Part shown: piece by piece, positions 25,442 to 31,849 of the stretch
How the letters are laid out: each line of letters opens with the position of its first letter
Numbering within the stretch: the first letter of the stretch is position 1
Assembly (NCBI GenBank): GCA_017617495.1
Contig: JAFZWD010000030.1
Span: 1 to 50,819 of the forward strand
Origin: Bacteroidales bacterium
GTDB lineage: Bacteria; Bacteroidota; Bacteroidia; Bacteroidales; UBA932
Direction: 5' to 3'
Length of the DNA stretch: 50,819 nucleotides
Translations under genes and position numbers: made by a program
The notes under the pieces: generated by a model
Told to the model about the DNA's origin: nothing
Databases searched by the model: none
What the model saw: the letters and a program-made list of their open reading frames with translations, nothing else

Positions 25442-28400
25442 ATGAAAGCACGTTACATTATCCTGCTTGCCGCAATGGCATTGCTGGCAGGCTGCGCCAA
25501 GGAACTGAATGCTCCTGTGGCAGTTGAACAAGGAAAAACGGTCCTTCAGGTCGGTCTTCCTTCAGACTCATCCATCCCCGTAATAGACACAAAGACCTTT
25601 ATGGGTGACAAGGACGCTCAGAACCACCGCAAGGTGTACTGGTCCAACGGCGACCAGATCAGCGTAAACCGAGTGGCCTCCCATGCTCTGGCCGAACTTC
25701 CGGACAGCACGACTTCCGCCGTCTTTACGTTCGACCAGGTGCTGAGCAAGCCCTACAGCATTATCTATCCCGCATCCATCGTCAGTGGCCAGTGGGTGGA
25801 ACTTCCTCACGTTCAGGCATATAAGGCCGGCGGCTTCGCCGACAACATGCTCCCCATGTGCGGATATTCCGAGACCGGCACCGGCATCACCCTGTATCCG
25901 ATGTGCGCGATTGTCAAGATTTCCATCGCCCGGGCGGCGACCGATCCCGACACCGACGATATCGTATCGGTACGCTTCCGCGGCCGCAAGAGCGAGAAGG
26001 TCAGCGGCATGTTCAGCGTGAGCTATGACAGCCACAGGATGAGCGCCGAAACCGCCAGCGGCGAAGACCTCGAGGTGAAAGTTGTGAAGCATCAGGCTAT
26101 ATCGGCCACCGACTCCGCGGTTTACCATATCGTGGTTCCCGCACGTCTTTACGACAACGGTTTCGAAGTTGTCGTGCAGGATGCCGCCGGCCACGTGATG
26201 ACCAAGAGCAAGTCCAGCTCCGCATTCTTCGATCCCGGCCATCTGTACTCGATGCCTAAGTTTGAGTTCGTGCCCACCGGCACCGAGATTGGCGTGGAGA
26301 TTTCCAGCGCGGCCGACCTTGTGAAGTTCGCGACCGATTTCAACAACGGCGTGTACGCCGACAGGGGAGACCTCGTTGCCACCCTTACCCAGGACATCAC
26401 CTTTGATGCCGAATCCTCCGCTGCTTTCAACGCTACCGGCGGTATCGGCCGCAAGGCTGGCGAATTCGAGGCTGCCGCAGACAACTATTTCTTCGGTGCA
26501 TTCAACGGCGCCAGCCACACCATTTCCGGCCTCACCGTGAATGTTCCTCTCTTCGCCTACACCAACAGCGACGCAGTGATCGAGAACCTCAATCTGGACA
26601 ACACTTGCAGCCTGACTGTTGAAAATGCAGTCAGGGGAGTGCACGCTCCAATGGTAGGCCGTCACAAGGGTATCCTGAGGAATTGCACCAGTAACGCGAG
26701 TGTCGTGATTAACAACCTCGCTGATGTCACTACTGCAGAACAGCACTACGGTGGTTTAGTCGGACGCAATTATGGCGGAAGCATCGATCACTGCGTGGTG
26801 AATGGTGACATCACCGCTGCACAGGCTGGTGTGACCATTACTGCAAACCAGGCATATATCGGCGGCATTGCCGGTACTCTGGGCAATACTGGCGACATCT
26901 ATTATTGCAACTTCAACGGCAATATCACCGTCTCTGATGGTACTACTTATGGAGGCATTACTGCTGAAAAGAAGTATTTCTATGTCGGAGGTATCGTTGG
27001 TTTTGCCGACGATGGTTTGATTGACCACTGTGACGCGGCTTCTTCATCCATTACAAAGTCTATAGATGTCCGCGGCGTGCTTGTTCCGGCTATCGGAGGA
27101 ATTGTGGGCTGGGTAAAAACTGACGTCAATGCCCAGGTGAGCAATTGCAACAACTATATGTCGTTGTCTTTCGCTTCAAACGGGGCCCGCGCAAATACTA
27201 CGCCTGCCCGCATCGCCGGTATTGCATCCCGTTCACACGCCGACATCTCGGAGTGCAATAATTACGGTGCAATTTCCACCGCTTGCAACTCTACCTCTTT
27301 GTTCTTGGGCGGTATCGCCGGGGATTGCGGGAATATCAGCAATTGCACCAACCATGCTTCTGGTACCATCATTAGGTCGAATGCCGACCAGGTGGCAGAT
27401 CAGGCTAACAGGTATATGTATATTGGCGGTATATCCGGATCTTTGGTTGCTGCAGGCAAAATTGAAGGCTGCACAAACCATGCTCCTATGCTCAGCAATG
27501 TTCTGGGTACTGCTACGAATGCTACCTTCGATATGGGTGGTATTTTAGGCGGTGGCCAGTCCTCCAAAGTCGAGATTAAAGATTGCGTGAACGATGCGGA
27601 AATCAAGCTCGACAATAGCAGTACTACCGCTGCTGTGGTGTCTGCAAGAAACGCTTTAGGCGGTATTGTCGGCAATGTGTCTACCACAGGCTCCATTGTT
27701 TCCGGCTGTACTAACAGTGGAAAGGTTTGGACCAACAACAACGCTGGTGGTTCTTATGGCTTTATTCACATTGGTGGAGCCGTTGGACATGTCGCGGATA
27801 CATGCTCTGTAAAGGATTGCGTGAACAGTGGCGAGATCCTTTGCCAGAACCCCGGTGCTGCCATCTCGGCTTACGTCGACCTCGGCGGTATAGTCGGTTG
27901 CTCCATAGCTCCTATTATCATCGAAGGCACAACAGCTGATGCCGTTCTTAATAGTGGTGCTGTTACAGTCGCTCAGGCTTCTACTATTATTTATGCCCGC
28001 GATACCCAGGGTGGTATCCTTGGCTACGGTAAAGGTAATGACACCAAGATAAAGAACTGTAAGAATACCGCGAAGATTTATTGCAACCTGAAGGGATCTG
28101 CATCAGCTAATCGTTCGTCTTATACCGGTGGAATTGTTGGCCTGCTGGCCAGCATGTCTTACACCAGCAATGCGCCAAGCGGACTTGGCGCTGTCGGAGG
28201 AGTAGAAATCGACGGGTGCAACAGCCTTGGTGAGGTCAACGTTGCGAATTACAGCAACAAGGCCGGTAATAAGAATTCACCGTTCGGCGGTGGCATTGTC
28301 GGCCTGGTGAGCGGCAAGAGCGACAGCAAGGCTTATATCCATAATTGTACTGTGGGTTCGCAGACTGTCTATGCTTATAGAGGAGTGTCCGGTGGACTAA

Positions 28401-28834
28401 TTGGATATGCCAATATGAGTACGATTAAAGACAATATTGTGGCTGCTAACATGTCCGGCACTAATGCCACTGTTAATGGAGCCGGCGGTATTGTCGGCCG
28501 TCTGTTCGACAGCTCGCTTGAGAATTGTACGTTCACCGGCATGATCGCAAAGGCAAAGAACATCGGCGGTTTGGTTTATACCATGAGCGAGCAAACTACA
28601 GGTTCGACAATTACTGGATGTAAGGTCAATGGTGCGACTCTGACCACTGGAACTGATGCCTCTGCTACAGCCGCTGCCGTTCTTGTGAGCATCACCGACG
28701 CCAAGACGAACACAATTACGAATTGCGGTGTCAAGGGTACCATCGACGGCGTAGCCATCACCCTTGAGTCCAATATGCTTACGACTAAGGGTGGTGATGG
28801 TACTACTGTCTCCGGAACCTATCTGCTCGACTAA
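25442..28834 (+). CDS. Giant fimbrillin-like/GLUG-repeat lipoprotein 2
   Basis: 1130 residues starting MKARYIILLAAMALLAGC (Cys18). I use ATG 25442 rather than the in-frame ATG 25421, because 25421 would overlap the microprotein and add residues before the signal peptide. The N-terminal ~280 residues look fimbrillin-like, with HRKVYWSNGDQISVNRVA and AVYHIVVPARLYDNGFEVVV. The cap ISSAADLVKFATDFNNGV begins near residue 290, followed by GLUG-like repeats (YGGLVGRNYGG, YIGGIAGTLGN, FYVGGIVGFADD, LGGIAGDCGN and others). Architecture and terminator match the gene at 20650, so this is a tandem paralogue. Predicted as an outer membrane-anchored beta-solenoid; the ligand is unknown. Confidence 0.76.
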   Translation: MKARYIILLAAMALLAGCAKELNAPVAVEQGKTVLQVGLPSDSSIPVIDTKTFMGDKDAQNHRKVYWSNGDQISVNRVASHALAELPDSTTSAVFTFDQVLSKPYSIIYPASIVSGQWVELPHVQAYKAGGFADNMLPMCGYSETGTGITLYPMCAIVKISIARAATDPDTDDIVSVRFRGRKSEKVSGMFSVSYDSHRMSAETASGEDLEVKVVKHQAISATDSAVYHIVVPARLYDNGFEVVVQDAAGHVMTKSKSSSAFFDPGHLYSMPKFEFVPTGTEIGVEISSAADLVKFATDFNNGVYADRGDLVATLTQDITFDAESSAAFNATGGIGRKAGEFEAAADNYFFGAFNGASHTISGLTVNVPLFAYTNSDAVIENLNLDNTCSLTVENAVRGVHAPMVGRHKGILRNCTSNASVVINNLADVTTAEQHYGGLVGRNYGGSIDHCVVNGDITAAQAGVTITANQAYIGGIAGTLGNTGDIYYCNFNGNITVSDGTTYGGITAEKKYFYVGGIVGFADDGLIDHCDAASSSITKSIDVRGVLVPAIGGIVGWVKTDVNAQVSNCNNYMSLSFASNGARANTTPARIAGIASRSHADISECNNYGAISTACNSTSLFLGGIAGDCGNISNCTNHASGTIIRSNADQVADQANRYMYIGGISGSLVAAGKIEGCTNHAPMLSNVLGTATNATFDMGGILGGGQSSKVEIKDCVNDAEIKLDNSSTTAAVVSARNALGGIVGNVSTTGSIVSGCTNSGKVWTNNNAGGSYGFIHIGGAVGHVADTCSVKDCVNSGEILCQNPGAAISAYVDLGGIVGCSIAPIIIEGTTADAVLNSGAVTVAQASTIIYARDTQGGILGYGKGNDTKIKNCKNTAKIYCNLKGSASANRSSYTGGIVGLLASMSYTSNAPSGLGAVGGVEIDGCNSLGEVNVANYSNKAGNKNSPFGGGIVGLVSGKSDSKAYIHNCTVGSQTVYAYRGVSGGLIGYANMSTIKDNIVAANMSGTNATVNGAGGIVGRLFDSSLENCTFTGMIAKAKNIGGLVYTMSEQTTGSTITGCKVNGATLTTGTDASATAAAVLVSITDAKTNTITNCGVKGTIDGVAITLESNMLTTKGGDGTTVSGTYLLD

Positions 28835-28858
28835 GTTTCAGCAAATACTCATTCATCA

Positions 28859-28890
28859 ATCGGGGTGCCCACAGCGCCCCGATTTTTGTA
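28859..28890 (+). terminator. Terminator of lipoprotein cassette 2
   Basis: ATCGGGGTGC, loop CCACA, GCGCCCCGAT (28859-28883) followed by TTTTTGT. Same stem as at 24431-24454; only the loop differs. Confidence 0.88.
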
Positions 28891-28911
28891 TAAAATAAAA
28901 TTAAACACCTA

Positions 28912-28925
28912 CGAAAACATAAAAA
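28912..28925 (+). repeat. CGAAAACATAAAAA repeat, copy 2 (short)
   Basis: Fourteen bases identical to the start of the copies at 24576 and 29578, placed about 30 bases after terminator 2. The following bases diverge, though TTTTCG recurs at 28952-28957. Confidence 0.45.
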
Positions 28926-28992
28926 GTTTGCTCTTAAACTTTAATTATCTGTTTTCGATACTCTAAAATGTTATACTTGCACTCGGATGCCC

Positions 28993-29023
28993 TTTGTGGT
29001 TTGCAAATTGTTTTGTAGATTTG
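28993..29023 (+). promoter_or_regulatory. Consensus promoter of a short intergenic transcript
   Basis: TTTG (28993-28996), 19 bases, TAGATTTG (29016-29023). This is a full -33/-7 match with no gene for 730 bases downstream. Transcription should start near 29028-29031. Confidence 0.72.
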
Positions 29024-29028
29024 CAACA

Positions 29029-29099
29029 ACATTGATTTCTGTCCTTCGGGACAATTGTTACTCAAAATGGTATCCTGCCCTAACAGGATACCATTTTTG
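29029..29099 (+). ncRNA. Candidate ~70-nt small RNA (promoter to terminator)
   Basis: Between the consensus promoter and a perfect 14-bp terminator (arms 29064-29077 and 29084-29097, loop CCCTAA, then T-run) lie only ~70 bases. The first part folds as GTCC-TTCG-GGAC (29041-29052), extended by pairing of AACAA with TTGTT. Two stable hairpins and no credible reading frame (only a 14-codon frame inside the terminator) suit a small regulatory RNA. I do not recognise it as a known family. A leader with early termination is the alternative, but the next gene is 650 bases away. Confidence 0.5.
29064..29098 (+). terminator. Intrinsic terminator
   Basis: AAAATGGTATCCTG, loop CCCTAA, CAGGATACCATTTT; 14 perfect base pairs followed by T and flanked by an A-run on the left arm. 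Confidence 0.85.
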
Positions 29100-29104
29100 C
29101 TATA

Positions 29105-29168
29105 CAACTGAGAGTGGTGCTCTTCAACTCAACTCAGTTGCGGGTAGCCGTCATTAATGGCGGCTACC
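29105..29168. repeat. Two adjacent hairpins
   Basis: CAACTGAG (29105-29112) pairs with CTCAGTTG (29133-29140); right after it GGTAGCCG (29143-29150) pairs with CGGCTACC (29161-29168), followed by TTTGTAT. The second may be a weak terminator. Confidence 0.5.
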
Positions 29169-29203
29169 TTTGTATATAGGTGAGGTCTGTTTTTTAGGCC
29201 AAC

Positions 29204-29288
29204 ACCTCGCCCACCCAATGTGGCTCAGAAGTGCCTGTAGTGCCATTCCACTGGGCGAGGTCCCGGGCATTTTAGCAGACCTCGCCCA
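29204..29288. repeat. Three-copy alternating inverted repeat (CCTCGCCC/GGGCGAGG)
   Basis: ACCTCGCCCA occurs at 29204-29213 and again within 29278-29288; its complement TGGGCGAGGTC sits between them at 29252-29262. The middle copy can pair with either flank, so two mutually exclusive stems are possible. No reading frame of quality overlaps. Confidence 0.55.
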
Positions 29289-29292
29289 AAGA

Positions 29293-29318
29293 GATTGCCG
29301 ATCAGGTCGGCAATGACG
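29293..29318 (+). repeat. REP-like palindrome R4
   Basis: ATTGCCGATC-AGG-TCGGCAAT followed by GACG. It is identical over 26 bases to R5, which lies inside the polyferredoxin gene at 35188-35213 on the opposite strand. Confidence 0.65.
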
Positions 29319-29335
29319 AGCAGGGGCGCCGCGAC

Positions 29336-29526
29336 GGGGAGGGGCAGGCTTCCGGGCGACTTTGAGCAAAAGGTTCCCGGGGAGACGAAGCGGAGGGCCC
29401 GTCTCGTGACGGCGTCTGTCCAACGACTGTTAAGCTGCGCAGCGGATTAAGGAGGCGTCAGCCGTCAAGGGCCCGCAGCAAGGCGAGCCCTTTTGCGAAG
29501 CAGGAGGCCGGGGGCCTGCCCTCCCC
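29336..29526. repeat. ~190-nt imperfect palindrome, MITE-like or structured RNA
   Basis: Four nested helices line up in order: 29336-29355 with 29508-29526 (about 18 bp, one bulge), 29366-29373 with 29489-29496 (GCAAAAGG/CCTTTTGC), 29395-29400 with 29469-29474 (GGGCCC), and 29407-29413 with 29461-29467 (TGACGGC/GCCGTCA). A small hairpin GCTGCGCAGC sits in the apical loop. The GC-rich block stands out from its AT-rich flanks. It also contains GGAGGCGTCAGCCG, similar to repeats A and B (43017, 46295). Whether it is transcribed is unknown. Confidence 0.5.
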
Positions 29527-29577
29527 GCTGCGGCTGTTGTTCCCTCTACATTGAGCCGCTGTTAATTATATTTGTAT

Positions 29578-29631
29578 CGAAAACATAAAAATTTTCGTTT
29601 TACCCGTCGTTTTACTCCATCAAAGTTGAAA
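29578..29631 (+). repeat. CGAAAACATAAAAA repeat, copy 3
   Basis: About 80 percent match to copy 1 (24576-24630), including CGTTTTACCC and the CATC-AAAG-TGAAA end. It contains the palindrome CGAAAA...TTTTCG. Confidence 0.55.
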
Positions 29632-29709
29632 TAAAGACATACATTGCAACCGGTTTTTGTGTAGTTGGGCAATAGTTAACTTTTGAGTTAATAATATTTG
29701 GTCTATCTA

Positions 29710-29740
29710 TTTGTTTTTATGTAAAATACGTTTAATTTTG
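29710..29740 (+). promoter_or_regulatory. Consensus promoter of the small-protein/XRE operon
   Basis: TTTG (29710-29713), 19 bases, TAATTTTG (29733-29740). The 46-residue gene starts at 29756, giving a leader of about 10 bases. Confidence 0.78.
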
Positions 29741-29755
29741 CAAATGTAATTGACT

Positions 29756-29896
29756 ATGAAGAAGGTTGAGTTTGTGCCTTTGTTGAACTCACATATTGAG
29801 ACTCTGCAGGCTATCGATGCAGAGTTGAAGGATTTAGAAGATTTTAATGTGGATTTGAATAATAGTATCGTAAATATTACAGTCCAAATTGACTGA
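29756..29896 (+). CDS. 46-residue protein of unknown function, co-transcribed with an XRE regulator
   Basis: ATG 29756 to TGA 29896; begins MKKVEFVPLLNSHIETLQAI and ends NNSIVNITVQID. It is acidic and mostly helical in appearance (ETLQAIDAELKDLEDF), with no signal peptide or transmembrane segment. A full consensus promoter precedes it and the XRE gene starts one base after its stop, so the pair is a two-gene operon. The layout (small protein, then HTH protein) is that of a toxin-antitoxin module, but it is much shorter than HigB/RelE toxins and I recognise no toxin motif. It could instead be a regulator's partner peptide. Confidence 0.6.
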   Translation: MKKVEFVPLLNSHIETLQAIDAELKDLEDFNVDLNNSIVNITVQID

Positions 29897-29897
29897 T

Positions 29898-30200
29898 ATG
29901 GCTCGAGTTAAGTATATAGATCCGGAATTCAGGCGGGCTTTGGAAGGTATAAGCCCGGTTGTGCGTAAGGAGGTTGGCTACTCCTTTGATATCGCCAAAA
30001 GAATAAATGACATCCTTGTGGCCAGGCATTGGTCGCAGGCGGATCTGGCTCGCGCTACAGGCAAAAAGACTCCGCTTGTGACCCGTTGGTTGAGCGGGAC
30101 GCACAACTTTACCATCCGTACAATCGCCGAAATCGAAACTGCACTCGGCGCTCCAATTCTTAACGTCAGTACAGCTAAAGTGCATTTCCGCAGAGCGTAG
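29898..30200 (+). CDS. XRE-family helix-turn-helix protein (HigA-like)
   Basis: 100 residues from ATG 29898 (chosen over an in-frame TTG at 29889 that would overlap the upstream gene). The N-terminal ~30 residues (YIDPEFRRALEGISPVVRKEV) are followed by a canonical HTH: ILVARHWSQADLARATGKKTPLVTRWLSG and then FTIRTIAEIETALGAPIL. This form is common among antitoxins of type II modules and small repressors. It probably represses its own operon. It differs clearly from HigA at 2028, lacking the HPGE signature. Confidence 0.8.
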   Translation: MARVKYIDPEFRRALEGISPVVRKEVGYSFDIAKRINDILVARHWSQADLARATGKKTPLVTRWLSGTHNFTIRTIAEIETALGAPILNVSTAKVHFRRA

Positions 30201-30300
30201 AGCACAAGGCGGCGCCTATGGTTCGGACAGAGACCCGGGGGTGATGGCGAAGATTTAAAGAAAATCGTTATATTTACATTTTGTAATTGATAACGCTGAA

Positions 30301-31017
30301 ATGAGAGTCTTTAGTATTTGCAAGGTACTGGTTCTGACGGTTCTGGCGGGGTTCTGTGCGCAGGGGACTGCGATGGCGCAGAAGAATACGAATCCGCTGG
30401 AGAAGGACTGGGCCAACTTCAGGAGGTACGCCGAAAAGAACGCACAGGTGAAGACCCGGCCCGTGGCGGTGCTGATGGGCGACTCCATCACCCAGAACTG
30501 GGCCAAGTTCGACACTCCCTGGCTGGACGAGCACAACTTCCTCGGCCGCGGCATCAGCGGCCAGACGAGCGCAGAAATGCTGGTGCGCTTCCGCGCGGAC
30601 GTGATCGAGCTGCAGCCGGAATACGTCCAGATTCTGGCGGGCATCAACGACATCGCCTGCAACAACGGCCGCATCAAGATGGTGAACGTTTTCAAGAACA
30701 TCGTATCGATGGTGGAACTCGCGCAGCACAACGGCATCAAGCCCATTCTCTGCACCACGACTCCGGCAAAGGAATTCGGCTGGCGCAAGGGTTTCCCCGA
30801 TCCGCGCCCGGCAATCGACAGCCTGAACACGATGATCAGCGCCTACGCCCTGGCGAACAAGATTCTGCTGGTAGACTATCACAGCGCGCTTGACGACGGC
30901 GAAGGCGGCCTCGACAAGAAGTATCAGGGCGACGCAGTCCATCCCGCTATCGCCGGCTATAAGGTGATGGAGGCCCTGCTGCTGGAAGCTATCGAAAACG
31001 ACAAACGTCAGAAGTAA
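30301..31017 (+). CDS. SGNH/GDSL-type esterase, secreted
   Basis: 238 residues with a signal peptide ending AMAQ. The four SGNH blocks are present: GDSIT (nucleophile Ser62), GRGISGQTS (Gly), AGINDIA (Asn116) and GDAVHP (Asp211/His214). This subgroup resembles the platelet-activating-factor acetylhydrolase-like lipases and carbohydrate deacetylases of Bacteroidetes. It would remove acyl groups from lipids or glycans in the periplasm or outside. The stop codon is one base from the ATG of the EEP lipoprotein (31019), and the MFS gene follows, so the three form an operon. The degenerate TATATTTA near 30269 may be its -7 box. Confidence 0.87.
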   Translation: MRVFSICKVLVLTVLAGFCAQGTAMAQKNTNPLEKDWANFRRYAEKNAQVKTRPVAVLMGDSITQNWAKFDTPWLDEHNFLGRGISGQTSAEMLVRFRADVIELQPEYVQILAGINDIACNNGRIKMVNVFKNIVSMVELAQHNGIKPILCTTTPAKEFGWRKGFPDPRPAIDSLNTMISAYALANKILLVDYHSALDDGEGGLDKKYQGDAVHPAIAGYKVMEALLLEAIENDKRQK

Positions 31018-31018
31018 T

Positions 31019-31843
31019 ATGCTAAGGTTTTTCAAAAGGATATCGGCAGCCGCGCTGGCACTCGGCCTTCTTGCCGCCTGCAGCAGCCCGGCGATAAAAG
31101 TAATGTCGTTCAACGTGCGCAATTCCAGCGCGCAGGACGGCGACAATGCCTGGGAGATGCGCCGCAGCGCAACCCCGGCGATGATTGCAGACCAGAACCC
31201 CGACGTGTTCGGGGTGCAGGAAGCCCTGCCGGACCAGGAGGCATACATCCTGGAGCAGTGCCCCAAATACAAATGCTACGGCATCGGCCGTAACGACGGC
31301 ATAGAAGGGGAGCGCATGGACGTGTTCTACAACACCGAGCGCATCGAACTTGTAGAAAAAGGAACCTGGTGGCTGAGCGAAACTCCCGACGTGCCCTCCA
31401 CCGGCTGGGACGCCAAATATCCCCGCACCGCTACCTGGGCCCTGCTCAAGGACCTCAAGTTCGGCAAGGAGTTCTACCTGGTGAACACCCATCTCGACCA
31501 TAAGGGCGCACAAGCCCGCCGCAACGGCCTGGCGATGGTAGTGGACAAGATAAGGGAGATGAATCCCGACGTGCCGCTGATCCTGATGGGCGACTTCAAC
31601 GTGGAGCCCGGCGACAGCTGCCTGGTGGACGTTGACCGCCTGCTGCTGAGCGCCCGTGTATGCGCGAAGCACAGCGACGACACCCCTTCGTTCAACGGCT
31701 TCCGCGGCCCGGAGAAAACCATCGACTACATCTACTTCAGCGGCTTCAAGGGCGCCGACGACTTTGCGGTGGTGAAGAAGGAATACGACGGCAAGCCCTT
31801 CATCTCCGACCATTATCCTATCGTGACAACATTAAAATACTAG
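31019..31843 (+). CDS. Endonuclease/exonuclease/phosphatase (EEP) family lipoprotein
   Basis: 274 residues; signal ends LLAAC (Cys21). The EEP fold is complete: MSFNVRNSS, FGVQEAL (Glu68, metal), VNTHLDH (His158), MGDFNVEPGD (Asp192/Asn194), KTIDYIY (Asp236) and ISDHYPIV (Asp264/His265). Extracytoplasmic members cleave phosphodiesters in nucleic acids, sphingomyelin or inositol phosphates. The signal peptide places it outside the cytoplasm. It sits between an SGNH esterase and an organophosphate-type transporter. A paralogue forms the C-terminal half of the protein at 49053, with shared phrases such as THLDH and LSETPD. Confidence 0.9.
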   Translation: MLRFFKRISAAALALGLLAACSSPAIKVMSFNVRNSSAQDGDNAWEMRRSATPAMIADQNPDVFGVQEALPDQEAYILEQCPKYKCYGIGRNDGIEGERMDVFYNTERIELVEKGTWWLSETPDVPSTGWDAKYPRTATWALLKDLKFGKEFYLVNTHLDHKGAQARRNGLAMVVDKIREMNPDVPLILMGDFNVEPGDSCLVDVDRLLLSARVCAKHSDDTPSFNGFRGPEKTIDYIYFSGFKGADDFAVVKKEYDGKPFISDHYPIVTTLKY

Positions 31844-31849
31844 AATAGA

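Noticed and set aside
20650..28834. Regularly repeated short DNA motifs that could suggest a CRISPR array
   Set aside because: The repeats are degenerate coding units (GGI[VA]G strands) of GLUG proteins with no constant repeat or spacer length. No cas genes are present.
29067..29111. 14-codon frame inside the small-RNA terminator
   Set aside because: It spans the terminator hairpin and loop; the stem symmetry explains the sequence better than coding.
29154..29423. 89-codon minus-strand frame in the hairpin-rich region
   Set aside because: Arg/Pro-rich translation that crosses palindromic repeats; no start context or similarity to known proteins.
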